From: Rhodanobacter sp. ANJX3
GTDB taxonomy: Bacteria > Pseudomonadota > Gammaproteobacteria > Xanthomonadales > Rhodanobacteraceae
Assembly (NCBI RefSeq): GCF_014200755.1
Contig: NZ_JACHCM010000006.1
Coordinates: forward strand, 1-64,000
Reading direction: 5' to 3'
DNA length: 64,000 bases
This document shows, one piece after another, positions 33,103-42,579 of this stretch; within the stretch, counting starts at the first letter, position 1, and every line of letters starts with the position of its first letter. The notes beneath the pieces were generated by a model. That model was given only the letters and a program-made list of their open reading frames with translations. It made no database searches and had not been told where the DNA came from. The position numbers were made by a program, and so were the translations under genes.

Positions 33103-34605
33103 TTAGATCCCGTTTCCCGCTGCGACAGGTGTCTTGGCTAACTCAGTGGGCACGGATACAGATATCGCTAAAGGAAAGGTCGTCTCCCAACCACCACCGA
33201 GTGCCTTGTACAAACTGACGAGTGACTCGGAGACGTCGGTCGAACTCACCGCGAGTGCCTGCTGCGTAGCGAGCAGATCTTTCTGTACGGTTAGCACCTG
33301 AAGAAAATCCGTTGCGCCGGCTACGTACTGGCGGTTGGCGTTCTCTAGCGCGATACGATACTGATCGACCGTCGCGGCCAGCTTATCGTGGCGTTCCTGG
33401 CGCGTTTTGTAATCGCTCATGGCGTCGTCCACCTCATGCCAAGCTGCGAGCACGGTGCGCTGAAAACCGATCATCGCTTCCTGCTGTTGTGCCTTGCGCA
33501 ATGCAAGTTGTTCCTTCAGACGACCGCCCTCAAAGATCGGCACACTGAGCGCCGGACCCACACCAAACATTCTCGAACTCCATGAATCCAGGTCGCTGAA
33601 ATGCATCGCCTGGAGGCCTGCGTCGGCCGAGAGCGCGATACGCGGGTAGAAATCGCCGACGGCTACGCCAATATCGGCCGTCGCCGCATGCAATCGTTCC
33701 TCGGCTGAGCGAATGTCCGGGCGACGTTCTGCCAGTTCGGACGGCAGCCCGAGCGGCACCGCTGGTGGTACCGGCGGAATCGGCGCAACAGCCTGCAATT
33801 CATTCTCAAGTGCGCGCGGCGGCCTGCCCACCAGGTAACTGAGCGCATTGATGAGTCGCAACTGGTCGTTCTCTAGTGCCGGCAGTTGTGCCTCTATGGC
33901 GCTAACCTGGGCGGATGCTTCAGCCGTTTCAAGGTGCGTTGCGACACCGTCGGCAAGCCGAATTTGCGTCAAACGGAGAGCGTGACGTGCGACGTCCAGA
34001 TTCTGTCGAAGAATGGTCTGCTGAGCCTGCACGCCCCGTAGTTGTATGTAGTCGCGCGCAGTTTCAGCAAACACGGACAGCAATACGCCGCGCCGCACAT
34101 CGGCACTCGCTTCTGCAGACGCGTCGGCGGACTCGATTTCGCGGCGCACGCGCCCCCAAAGATCGAGCTCCCAAGATGCGTCGAATCCGGATTGCCAAAC
34201 GTTGTAATCCTTCTTGCCATTCAGGCCGGAAATATCCAGCAAGCCATTCTGGCTAGACCGTGCATGTTGGTACGAGGCCGACGCGCCAACGGAGGGTTCG
34301 GCGTCCGCCCCGGTCATTCGCCGCGCAGCCCGTGCCTGCATCCATCGGGTCGTCGCCATCTCCACTTCGAGGTTCGCTCCAGCCACTCGCTCCACCAGCG
34401 AAGACAATTCTGCATCTCTGAAGACCGTCCACCAGCGGGCATCGGAATTACTGAGATCCTTGCCGTTTGATGTTTGTACAGCACTGACCGACCACCGATC
34501 GGGCAAAACAACGACCGGCCGTTGGAAATCGGGACCAATGGTGGTGCATCCCACCAAGACGAGCATGGCAGCCGCAATGGCCGTCCTCAAGGTCATCAGC
34601 CTCAT
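33103..34605 (-). CDS. Outer-membrane efflux lipoprotein, NodT/OprM family
   Basis: A 500-residue outer-membrane channel subunit. The first residues MRLMTLRTAIAAAMLVLVGC end in a lipobox (LVGC), followed by TTIGPDFQRP, the usual start of NodT-type lipoproteins. Two OEP repeats follow (WWTVFRDAELSSLVERVAGANLEVEMA; later ERRPDIRSAEERLHAATADIGVAVGDFYPRIALSADAGLQ). The ATG at 34605 overlaps the EmrA stop by 4 bases; the much longer frame to 34851 overlaps emrA and is discarded. Third gene of the emrBA-oprM-like operon. Confidence 0.92.
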   Translation of the reverse strand: MRLMTLRTAIAAAMLVLVGCTTIGPDFQRPVVVLPDRWSVSAVQTSNGKDLSNSDARWWTVFRDAELSSLVERVAGANLEVEMATTRWMQARAARRMTGADAEPSVGASASYQHARSSQNGLLDISGLNGKKDYNVWQSGFDASWELDLWGRVRREIESADASAEASADVRRGVLLSVFAETARDYIQLRGVQAQQTILRQNLDVARHALRLTQIRLADGVATHLETAEASAQVSAIEAQLPALENDQLRLINALSYLVGRPPRALENELQAVAPIPPVPPAVPLGLPSELAERRPDIRSAEERLHAATADIGVAVGDFYPRIALSADAGLQAMHFSDLDSWSSRMFGVGPALSVPIFEGGRLKEQLALRKAQQQEAMIGFQRTVLAAWHEVDDAMSDYKTRQERHDKLAATVDQYRIALENANRQYVAGATDFLQVLTVQKDLLATQQALAVSSTDVSESLVSLYKALGGGWETTFPLAISVSVPTELAKTPVAAGNGI

Positions 34606-35675
34606 CGCGCCGCAACTCTGCTTTCCGCAGAGGCCTCGCCATCCTGCGTATGAATGGTCGCTTCGACCGACATACCCACCCTCAACTCGTCGAGCATCGG
34701 CTGTTCTCTGCGCAGCATGATCTTGACAGGAATGCGCTGGACGACCTTCGTGAAATTTCCGGTCGCGTTGTCCGGCGCAATCGCTGCGAACGTCACACCG
34801 GTGGCAGGAGCAAAGCTGCTCACAGTTCCGTGCAAGAGATGGCTCGGCCAAGTGTCCACCCGTATATCGGCGCTTTGTCCTGGCCGCACGTTAGTCAACT
34901 GGGTTTCCTGGAAGTTGGCGATCACATAGGCCTGTTGCAGCGGCACGACGGCAAGCAGCGGGGTGCCTGGCGTCACGTAGGCGCCAACTCTTACCAACCG
35001 CTGCCCAACCACCCCATCGATGGGTGCTTCGATGCGCGTCCAGGACAGGTTTAGGCGCGCGCTATCCAGCATGGCTAGAGCGTGTTGGAGCGTTGCTCCG
35101 GCGCGTTCGCGCTCCGTGAGTAGCACGGCAACCTGTTGCCTTGCCGCCCTAAGACTTGCCTCGTTGCGCGATACATCAGCCTGGGCCGAGTCGATACGCG
35201 AACGGGCCTGCTGCGCATTCTGGACACTGCCCGCACCCTGTCGGGCAAGATCGGCGTAGCGATCAAAATCTGCGCGCGCAAAGGCATACCTTGCATGCGC
35301 CCCAGCGAGCGCTGCGCTTGCCTGATCGATCACGAACTGCTGTTGGGCGATGCTCGCAGATACATTATCGATAGCAGCCCTAGCCATCGATACGTTCGCT
35401 TCGGCGGACGCCACAGCAGCCGCATAGTCGCGGTCATCAATCTGGGCCAGCAGCTGCCCCTTGTGCACACTCTGGTTGTCCTCGACATCGAGCCCGCTGA
35501 CCTGTCCTGCCACACGCGGCGCAACTACCGTGAAATCCGCACTGACGAAGGCATCATTGGTCATCTGTCCCGACGTGGCCCAGACACGAGCGGCCGACAC
35601 CACGCTTGCGCCGAGTACTAAGACGGCAACGGCAACGGCAACGTATAGCTTCCTTTTTTGTATGGATTCAAACAT
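34602..35675 (-). CDS. emrA: Membrane fusion protein of EmrA/HlyD family
   Basis: A 357-residue periplasmic adaptor. One N-terminal membrane anchor (LYVAVAVAVLVLGASVVSA), then the split lipoyl domain (VAPRVAGQVSGLDVEDNQSVHKGQLLAQIDDRDYAAAV), a long coiled coil (about 70-190) and the matching lipoyl half (IEAPIDGVVGQRLVRVGAYVTPGTPLLAVVPL). It links the MFS pump to the outer-membrane channel. The stop overlaps the start of the channel gene, and the MFS stop is 14 bp upstream. Confidence 0.93.
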   Translation of the reverse strand: MFESIQKRKLYVAVAVAVLVLGASVVSAARVWATSGQMTNDAFVSADFTVVAPRVAGQVSGLDVEDNQSVHKGQLLAQIDDRDYAAAVASAEANVSMARAAIDNVSASIAQQQFVIDQASAALAGAHARYAFARADFDRYADLARQGAGSVQNAQQARSRIDSAQADVSRNEASLRAARQQVAVLLTERERAGATLQHALAMLDSARLNLSWTRIEAPIDGVVGQRLVRVGAYVTPGTPLLAVVPLQQAYVIANFQETQLTNVRPGQSADIRVDTWPSHLLHGTVSSFAPATGVTFAAIAPDNATGNFTKVVQRIPVKIMLRREQPMLDELRVGMSVEATIHTQDGEASAESRVAAR

Positions 35676-35689
35676 GGGTAATCAAACCT

Positions 35690-37300
35690 CTAACGGGAAG
35701 CGCCATCGACCACAGAGCCTGGCGGAAAAATGCGAGTGGCGACGAAGGGGATAAGGACAATGAGAACGATCGACACGATGGCCATCAGACGGAACACATC
35801 CGCGGAGGCGAGGACTAGCGCTTGCTCCCGGATATGTAGACGGACCAGCGTAAGCATCGCTCGATGATCCGGCCCTGACAGGCCAGGCCGTGCTTGCTGC
35901 GTGAGGCCGAGGACGTAAGGACGGTTGCCCCATTGGTTAACCAGCACATTCGAGTGAAAATGTTCGCGCATAGTCGTAAAGCCCTCGGTCACGCCCGCGC
36001 CAACGACGACGGAAAAACCCTTGACCGTGTTAAACCAGGCTGACGCGAATGGGCCTTCCATTGGTGTCATGCCGTTGGTGGCCAGCATCAACAGCGGGAT
36101 TACGGCCATCGGCTGCGCAAAGATCTGGATGACCTGTAAGGCGTAGAAGTTGTCGCGTATCCAGTCCGACGTCATGAAGCTGCCGACCATGCACGACCAT
36201 GAGATCAGTGCCAGCCCCGCCGCCAGAACCCAGCGGCAGTCGACACGGCGGATGTTGCACAGGGCTGCCACGGCGGGCAAGGCGGCGAGTTGCGGCAACG
36301 CGACACATAGCGCCAGTGGGGCGAGTTGAAGCGGCCGATAGCCGTGTACCTCGGCCAGGTAGCTTGAAGGAATGCCGGGAACGGCGACCAGCACAAGCAG
36401 GACACCGCCAAGCGTGATCAGCGCATGCGTCAGGTTACGCCTCGCCAGCAACTGGATCTTGAAGAACGGCAACGGATGGAACCATTCATTGACGAGAAAG
36501 AACACCAGCATGATCGAGCCGACGATGAACAAGAGGCAGATCAGCGGCGAATCGTTCCAGCCAAGTCGGGTGCCCTGCCCGAACGCCGTCACGAGCATGC
36601 CGATGGCCGGGAAGCCGAACACCACGCCGCGCCAGTCGAACTGGCGGAAGCGTTCCAGGCGCAGCGGGTCCTGCGGCAGTCCCCAAGTGATCATTCCGAT
36701 CGACAGAAGGGAGAGCGGAACGATCTGCCAAAACAGAAAGCGCCATCCGACGTATTCAGTCCACAGCGCCGCCAGAGGGGAGCCGAGGTTCGGCGCGAAG
36801 GTGGCTGTCAACGCATAGGCGGCCAAGCCGTAGAGCTTGATGCTGGGCGGTAGGAAACGTAGCGCGACCGTCATCAGCATGGGCGGTAGGCAGCCTCCGG
36901 CCAGACCCTGAAACGCGCGCAATGGAAGCAGCCAGCCAGGCGTCGGCACGAACGGAAAAGCAACGCCAAGCAAGGCGAACGCAGCAACGGCTCCGATCGT
37001 GAAACGCCGCAGCGAGAACGTTCCAGAACACCAGGGAGCGAACATCATCGCCGAGACTTGGGTGATCTGGTAGACCGTGATCAACCATGTGCCAGCGTCA
37101 TGGCTCACGCCCAGCGCACCGAGAATGTCGGGCATGGCCACTTCGGTAACGTGGTCATTGAGCTGTGCAATCACGACGGCGAGCAGCACGCCGGCCAGTC
37201 CGGTCAGGATACGTGCGCCGACCACAGCTGGCGGCGTAGCCGGCGCCGATGCTTTCTTGGGCGTTGGAGCCAAGATCGAGGCGACGACAGCGTTGCTCAC
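35690..37300 (-). CDS. emrB: MFS transporter of EmrB (DHA2) family, tripartite efflux pump
   Basis: A 536-residue 14-segment proton antiporter, first gene of the tripartite operon. N-terminal tail of ~30 residues, then GLAGVLLAVVIAQLNDHVTEVAMPDILGALG and GTWLITVYQITQVSAMMFAPW. The acidic/charged set (N-D in helix 1) fits fatty-acid or drug-type EmrB relatives of the long-loop subgroup. Start is a GTG at 37300 with GGGAGAGAGG 2-11 bases upstream. The LysR gene at 37469 lies upstream on the same strand, so it may be transcribed with the pump. Confidence 0.92.
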   Translation of the reverse strand: MSNAVVASILAPTPKKASAPATPPAVVGARILTGLAGVLLAVVIAQLNDHVTEVAMPDILGALGVSHDAGTWLITVYQITQVSAMMFAPWCSGTFSLRRFTIGAVAAFALLGVAFPFVPTPGWLLPLRAFQGLAGGCLPPMLMTVALRFLPPSIKLYGLAAYALTATFAPNLGSPLAALWTEYVGWRFLFWQIVPLSLLSIGMITWGLPQDPLRLERFRQFDWRGVVFGFPAIGMLVTAFGQGTRLGWNDSPLICLLFIVGSIMLVFFLVNEWFHPLPFFKIQLLARRNLTHALITLGGVLLVLVAVPGIPSSYLAEVHGYRPLQLAPLALCVALPQLAALPAVAALCNIRRVDCRWVLAAGLALISWSCMVGSFMTSDWIRDNFYALQVIQIFAQPMAVIPLLMLATNGMTPMEGPFASAWFNTVKGFSVVVGAGVTEGFTTMREHFHSNVLVNQWGNRPYVLGLTQQARPGLSGPDHRAMLTLVRLHIREQALVLASADVFRLMAIVSIVLIVLIPFVATRIFPPGSVVDGASR

Positions 37301-37468
37301 GCCTCTCTCCCTTGAAAAGGGCCGTCTTTTGCATTCGAGAGTGAAAGAGGGCTCACCGCAGACCTTCCGTTTTCAGAATGAATGACGGAAGTTTAGGAAC
37401 GGCAAATCAATCAGAAAATTGAAATGTTTGCACTACTGTCGTGCGTTGAACGCACGATGAGGCGATGT

Positions 37469-38380
37469 CTAGTTGATAGGCGCGCCTGCTGTGCAGATTT
37501 CGCGGACAATTCGCCTCAACCAACGGTGCGCTCCATCACTCTGGAACCGAGGGTGCCATCCTTGAACGATGACGACCGTTTCAAGAGGCAACGGCAAAGA
37601 GAAGGCGCGCGCCCGAATCCCCATTCGTTGGACAGCCCAAGCCACGTGCTCGGGCAACGCCAGTATCAAGTCGGACGTTTCCAGCATGAAGACTCCAGAA
37701 TGAAAGGTTGGAACCACCAGCGAAACCTGGCGTGACAGGCCGAGAGCTTGCAGGGAAGTATCGATAGGGCCAGTCGCTCGCCCACGGCGCGACACGCTGA
37801 TTTGGTCGTAGAGGGCAAATCGCTCCGGAGTGATTTCTTTCTGGAAGATGGGATGATCGTCGCGTGCCAACCCGACGAACTTCGTCGTGAACAAAGTCTG
37901 CACATGAACTTCCGCACCCATCGATCGCATCGCACTGATGTACAAATCGACCTTGCCGTCGCGTAGCACCATATCTTCCGACTCGCTTTCGGGCGAAAAG
38001 CGCAGCAGAACATGGGGAGCCTCGCGCCGAACACGACTCAGTAGCGCCTGGCCGAAGGCGCTGATGAACGTATCGTTGGCGTGCAGGTTGAAGTGACGCT
38101 TCAAAGCCGAAAGGTCTACCTCCCGCTCCGGTTTCAGGAGCTGGCGTGCACTTTCCGCTGAACTGTGAACCTGCTCGTGCATCGCCAGGGCGCGCGGCGT
38201 CGGCACCATCCTGCGCCCGACCTTGACGAAGATCGGATCGCCAACGGCTTCGCGGATACGGGCAAGCGTACGACTCATGGCCGGGGCGCTCAGATTCATT
38301 CGCCTGGCTGCGCCTACTACCGACCCCTCCTCCAACAGGACATCCAGCGCGAACAGGAGGTTGAGGTCGGGTGATTGCAT
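37469..38380 (-). CDS. LysR-family transcriptional regulator (NodD/NahR-like)
   Basis: A 303-residue regulator. HTH at about 5-62 (DLNLLFALDVLLEEGSVVGAARRMNLSAPAMSRTLARIREAVGDPIFVKVGRRMVPT), a pattern of the NodD/NahR/LinR subgroup. Effector domain: DLYISAMRSMGAEVHVQTLFTTKFVGLARDDHPIF. It lies 168 bp upstream of emrB on the same strand and probably controls it. The start is uncertain (38380 or 38413); neither has a clear ribosome site. Ligands in this subgroup are phenolic or aromatic compounds, which would fit an efflux operon. Confidence 0.88.
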   Translation of the reverse strand: MQSPDLNLLFALDVLLEEGSVVGAARRMNLSAPAMSRTLARIREAVGDPIFVKVGRRMVPTPRALAMHEQVHSSAESARQLLKPEREVDLSALKRHFNLHANDTFISAFGQALLSRVRREAPHVLLRFSPESESEDMVLRDGKVDLYISAMRSMGAEVHVQTLFTTKFVGLARDDHPIFQKEITPERFALYDQISVSRRGRATGPIDTSLQALGLSRQVSLVVPTFHSGVFMLETSDLILALPEHVAWAVQRMGIRARAFSLPLPLETVVIVQGWHPRFQSDGAHRWLRRIVREICTAGAPIN

Positions 38381-38563
38381 GAACGGCAATTGTAAGTCTC
38401 TTTTGCTGATCATATTTGCACTTAGTCATGCGCTTTATGCAGCACAGCCGGGCACGGCGCGGTATCTCCAACGGTGCCCGCACCGGGTAGCCTGTGATCG
38501 TCTTCAACACTGGCGCATACAGCATTTTGCACCGTCCGATGGTTCCCCTGGATGACCTCCCGA

Positions 38564-38593
38564 ACCGCCGAAGCTGCTCAGACGTTTCGATGT
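38564..38593. repeat. 30-bp element, copy B (upstream of MFS gene)
   Basis: Matches copy A at 32596-32625 at 28 of 30 bases. Here the right end runs into the perfect palindrome at 38584-38603. Confidence 0.75.
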
Positions 38594-38603
38594 GTATCGA
38601 AAC
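38584..38603. promoter_or_regulatory. Palindromic operator candidate upstream of MFS gene
   Basis: GTTTCGAT-GTGT-ATCGAAAC is a perfect 8-bp inverted repeat with a 4-bp centre. Its left arm is also part of the 30-bp element shared with the ArsR-like gene promoter, which suggests a common regulator. Confidence 0.6.
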
Positions 38604-38658
38604 ATACTTGTCGAGACACGCCCCAGACTTCGGATCGTCAACCTCATGGGAAATAACG

Positions 38659-38817
38659 ATGAACGAAAGTAGCGATGCCGCATTCCACCGGCCCCGAGGC
38701 AACCAGATTAACCATTTTGAGATGATAGACATCACGAATGGGGTAATCCCCTGTCACCAGGTCTATGGGAATTGGGTCGCTCTAAAAATGCTCGTCTTGA
38801 ACAAGCGATCTGTATGA
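38659..38817 (+). CDS. Small ORF translationally coupled to the MFS gene
   Basis: A 52-codon frame, MNESSDAAFHRPRGNQ... ending NKRSV, whose TGA overlaps the MFS ATG (ATGA at 38814-38817). The overlap and the position behind a strong palindrome suggest a leader peptide or a remnant of a coupled gene. Its translation resembles nothing I know and its ribosome site is weak. Confidence 0.35.
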   Translation: MNESSDAAFHRPRGNQINHFEMIDITNGVIPCHQVYGNWVALKMLVLNKRSV

Positions 38818-40205
38818 ACGTGCCGAGTCTGGAAAGGAGTGGCGCTCTCCAACGTCGCGTTCTAGCGGCAACCAGCGTCAGCTACATTGTCGTGCTTTTG
38901 GACACGTCGATCGTCAATGTCGCCCTGCATCGCATCTCGGTATCGCTGGAGACGCAAATCGCAGGTCTCCAATGGGTAATGAACGCCTATACGTTGGCGT
39001 TTGCCAGCATGCTGTTGACGGGTGGCACGTTAGGCGATCGCTGGGGAGCGCGGAACGTCTATCTCGGCGGCTTGGTGGTGTTCACGCTCGCCTCGACGAT
39101 CTGCGGGATAGCGGGAAATTTGCCGAGTCTTATAGCTGCCCGTGTCTTGCAGGGAATGGGTGCAGCCATGCTGGTGCCGTGTTCGCTGAAGCTAATCAAC
39201 CATGCCTTTCCCGATGCCGAGCAGCGAGCACGTGCAGTCGGCATATGGGTGGGATGCGGCGGTGTCGCCATGGCAGCCGGTCCATTAGTGGGTGGTGTTC
39301 TAATCCGCCTGTTGGACTGGCGAAGTATCTTCTTCGTCAATGTGCCAATTGGGTTGGTTGGATTATGGATGACGTGGCGCATTGCACGTGACCCAAGGCC
39401 CGCCCAGGTCAGCCGCTTCGATCCAGTAGGGCAATTGACTGCGATGATTGCGCTCGGTGCGCTCATCGGCGTACTAATCGAAGGCCGAATGCTCGGGTGG
39501 GGCTCTTTCTGGATCGTAGCGGGCATCGTCGTCACGATTTTAGCTTCGGCCACATTCCTTATGACCGAGGCGAGAAACGCGCATCCGATGCTGCCGCTCT
39601 CGTTTTTCAAGAACAGTGTCTTTACGGGATCCACTTGCGTTTCTATGGCCTCCGCTTTCGTGTTTTACGGCCTGCTCTTTGTGACCAGCCTCTATTACCA
39701 GCAGGCGCGGGGCTATTCTCCCTTAGAGGCTGGGCTCGCTTTACTACCGATGACGGCGATGGTCGCAGTGGGAAGCATTGTCTCCAGCCGCATGGTGAAG
39801 CTATGGGGGCAGCGCTGGTCAATGTGCGCGGCGTTCGGCTTCTACGCCATCGGTGCGCTCGGCATGCTCACATCAAGCCGTTCATCGCCTTACTGGCTTG
39901 CCATTGCGCCTCTGCTGGCGATCGGCCTTGCCTCTGGCTTCGTCTCTCCAGCAGCGACGGCTCCGGCCATGGGAACCGTCGAAAAGAACCGTGCCGGCGT
40001 CGCTGCTGCCGTCCTCAATTCTGCGCGGCAGACGGGGGCCGCATTAGGCGTTGCCATCTTTGGAACACTCATTGCAACTTTTCATCCGTTCGAGGTCGGC
40101 ATGCACTCTGCACTGTGGGTAGCAGTCGGTGTATCGATCGCGGCGGCGTTGATTTGGCGTCTAGCCTCCATGCAAAGCACGCATAGTCGCGATGATCTCA
40201 GTTAG
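38814..40205 (+). CDS. MFS drug exporter, DHA2 (EmrB/QacA) family
   Basis: A 463-residue, 14-segment transporter. Helix 1 reads YIVVLLDTSIVNVALHRIS; motif A is GGTLGDRWGARN; motif C-like AAGPLVGGVLIRLLDWRSIFFVNVPIG. The ATG at 38814 overlaps the small ORF. The region between it and the upstream LysR gene holds a palindrome and a 30-bp element shared with the ArsR-like gene, so control by that ArsR-like protein is a testable guess. Substrate unknown. Confidence 0.9.
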   Translation: MNVPSLERSGALQRRVLAATSVSYIVVLLDTSIVNVALHRISVSLETQIAGLQWVMNAYTLAFASMLLTGGTLGDRWGARNVYLGGLVVFTLASTICGIAGNLPSLIAARVLQGMGAAMLVPCSLKLINHAFPDAEQRARAVGIWVGCGGVAMAAGPLVGGVLIRLLDWRSIFFVNVPIGLVGLWMTWRIARDPRPAQVSRFDPVGQLTAMIALGALIGVLIEGRMLGWGSFWIVAGIVVTILASATFLMTEARNAHPMLPLSFFKNSVFTGSTCVSMASAFVFYGLLFVTSLYYQQARGYSPLEAGLALLPMTAMVAVGSIVSSRMVKLWGQRWSMCAAFGFYAIGALGMLTSSRSSPYWLAIAPLLAIGLASGFVSPAATAPAMGTVEKNRAGVAAAVLNSARQTGAALGVAIFGTLIATFHPFEVGMHSALWVAVGVSIAAALIWRLASMQSTHSRDDLS

Positions 40206-40395
40206 ATCTCTTTGGCCTAGGTGTTGCACGCTGGTGAAATTGAGAAACCGAATAAGCGCCATCGAAATTCTTGGACTGCCGGCGCGAAACCTCTAAATAG
40301 TCTTCATGAAAGTTACGCAGTCTCGGCCATACCAATCAGTTCCCGCTTTGACTGCACCCATCTGCTCATCGAGTCGCCGTCTGAGGCAACAGACG

Positions 40396-41289
40396 TTACT
40401 TGTCTTCTTTTGCCTCTCTGACGATCTCGTCCACGAAGAGTTGGGCATGTCGGCTCAACGCCGTAAAATCGGACGCACAGATCAGTAGCTGGCGATTTGC
40501 CCATTCATCGAGAAGCGGTACGATCGCGACGCTGCCCATACGACAAGACTTTGCCGCTGTTATCGGCACTATGCCAAGTCCGATTCCGGCCTCTACCAGT
40601 CGAGTGACAGCATCAAAGCTGCGTAGCCGCACTCGATAGTTGATTCTACGACCGAGCCGGGCGGCATGATCGGCAAGATGCGAATAGAGGGCGCCCGCGC
40701 TTAAGCCAACGAATGGCTCATCGATCAACTCGGCGAAGCTAATCACGGCACGTCCAGCGAGCGGATGAGCGTTGGGCGCAATCAGAACTAGGCGGTCAGA
40801 CAAGAGCGCGATGGTCTCAAGCTGCGCAAGGTCGGTAGTGTTCGCCACCACCCCGAACTCCGCACGCCCTTCGGCTACTGCTAGCACAATGTCGGCACTG
40901 GTCAGCTCCTCGATGTCGATGTCTACGTCGGGGTGCGCAGCGAGGAAGCTGCGCAGTGCAGCGGGTAGGAGTTCCACCAGCGCCGCCGTGTTGGAGAGCA
41001 TGCGGATCTCGCCCTTGAGACCGGTAGCGAACCCTCTAAGATCACCGCGCATCCGCTCCACAGCGCTGCCGATCGCACGCGCGTGATGCAGCAAAGCTCG
41101 ACCGGCCGCCGTTGGAATCACGCCGCGCCGACCGCGATCGAGCAGAGAGGCTCCAAGCGCCGTTTCCATCCCGCTGATCCTCGCACTGGCCGAGGCAAGC
41201 GCCAGATGCGACGCTTCAGCCCCCCTAGAGATACTGCCGGCTTCGACGATCGCCACGAACAGGCGCAAGTCCACCAGATCGAATCGCAT
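40396..41289 (-). CDS. LysR-family transcriptional regulator
   Basis: A 297-residue regulator with HTH at about 5-62 (DLRLFVAIVEAGSISRGAEASHLALASASARISGMETALGASLLDRGRRG). The recognition helix 'LALASASARISGME' is that of a LysR subgroup commonly found divergent from TauE/SafE permeases, as here (41371). It probably controls that permease. Confidence 0.9.
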   Translation of the reverse strand: MRFDLVDLRLFVAIVEAGSISRGAEASHLALASASARISGMETALGASLLDRGRRGVIPTAAGRALLHHARAIGSAVERMRGDLRGFATGLKGEIRMLSNTAALVELLPAALRSFLAAHPDVDIDIEELTSADIVLAVAEGRAEFGVVANTTDLAQLETIALLSDRLVLIAPNAHPLAGRAVISFAELIDEPFVGLSAGALYSHLADHAARLGRRINYRVRLRSFDAVTRLVEAGIGLGIVPITAAKSCRMGSVAIVPLLDEWANRQLLICASDFTALSRHAQLFVDEIVREAKEDK

Positions 41290-41370
41290 ATAACTCCTTC
41301 GGGCAAAACGAAGGCTGCACTCGCATATCCCGCATTGTGAGTAGCTGCCCGTCTCGTCAGTCTAGAACTA

Positions 41371-42120
41371 ATGAACGCATCAATTTTCCTCGTACTTACC
41401 GGAATACTGGCTGGAAGCATGAACGCGTTAGCTGGGGGAGGCTCGTTCGTGACGCTTTCTGCGCTCGTTGCCAGTGGTGTTCCTTCGGTATTGGCGAATG
41501 CTACGAGCAGCGTGGCACTCTACCCCGGCGGCGCGGCGAGCGCCTGGGTCTATCGCGATGGTCTGGGTTCGATCTGTGGCGTACCCCTCGTTCCCACGCT
41601 TGTGGTCACACTCCTTGGCGGACTCGGCGGCAGCCTGTTGCTGCTCTCGACACCGAGCGTTTTGTTCGATCGTGTTCTCCCATGGCTGCTTTTGCTCGCC
41701 ACACTCGCTTTGATGTTTGGCCCACGTTTAGGCGTCTTGTTGCGCGCCCACCTGACGGCAGGCAAACCGACGATTCTCACCATCCAGTTCCTGCTCGGCA
41801 TATACGGCGGCTATTTTGGCGGCGCCGTTGGTCTGATGATGATGGCAGCATGGGGCCTTCTTAAAAGCGCTGACATCAAGGCGCTCAACGCGCCTCGCAC
41901 GTTGATGGTTACCGCGGCGAACACCATAGCGATCGTCTGCTTTGCGGTCGCAGGCACCGTGCGCTGGGAAGCAGCTTTGCTCGTCGGATCGGGCGCGGTG
42001 CTTGGCGGCTATGCTGGCGCGCATCTCGGACGTCGGCTCAAACCAACGCTTGTACGCAACGCAACTTTGTTGCTTTCCGCAGCCATCACCGTTCGTTTCT
42101 TCATGCGTGCGTATTTTTGA
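41371..42120 (+). CDS. TSUP-family permease (TauE/SafE, sulfite/organosulfonate exporter type)
   Basis: A 249-residue inner-membrane protein with about eight hydrophobic segments. The N-terminal GSMNALAGGGSFVTLSALVASGVPSVLANATSSVALYPGG and the mid-sequence QFLLGIYGGYFGGAVGLMMMAAW are the two repeats of the TauE/SafE fold. Family members export sulfite, sulfoacetate or other small anions. Divergent from a LysR regulator 81 bp away. Start ATG at 41371 has no strong ribosome site. Confidence 0.9.
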   Translation: MNASIFLVLTGILAGSMNALAGGGSFVTLSALVASGVPSVLANATSSVALYPGGAASAWVYRDGLGSICGVPLVPTLVVTLLGGLGGSLLLLSTPSVLFDRVLPWLLLLATLALMFGPRLGVLLRAHLTAGKPTILTIQFLLGIYGGYFGGAVGLMMMAAWGLLKSADIKALNAPRTLMVTAANTIAIVCFAVAGTVRWEAALLVGSGAVLGGYAGAHLGRRLKPTLVRNATLLLSAAITVRFFMRAYF

Positions 42121-42579
42121 GTGTCATGAGTACGAAAGGCTGGTCGGTCCAAATCGCCATTTTTAGCCGCAAGCGCAATCCCACATAACGAGCGCCGATC
42201 ACACGCTACCCGAAATATCGATCGCATCCTGCTAGACGTCGGCTACCTCGCAGCATTTAATTTATCGGTTCGCACCCCTTCTACACTGATGACACGGACA
42301 CACTGGGTACCCAGCTATTGCAGACCAGGGAACAATTCTTCGCTCTCACTATGCTTCGACGGAGCGGACACTCTGAGCGATCAGCGGCCAGACTGTGCAG
42401 GACGAGTCGAGTAACCCTTTCAGCATTGCTTAGTATCATCAGTGTGGCAGCCGTCACTAGCCTGGGGGCGACGGAACTGTTGCGCGACTAAAGCCCATGC
42501 AGCACGCTCAAGCCGCCATCCACCTAAGAATCATGCTTGGACTAAGTCAGCAGCGGACTATCGAAGTCGCCTTTCCCGC
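42121..42579. other. Intergenic stretch, nothing recognised
   Basis: About 460 bp between the ends of two convergent transporter genes. No assignable frame or clear terminator. It may hold eroded sequence. Confidence 0.5.

Noticed and set aside
37581..38735. Minus-strand 384-codon frame
   Set aside because: Largely a shadow of the LysR gene in another frame; composition (Arg/Ser/Cys-rich) is not protein-like.
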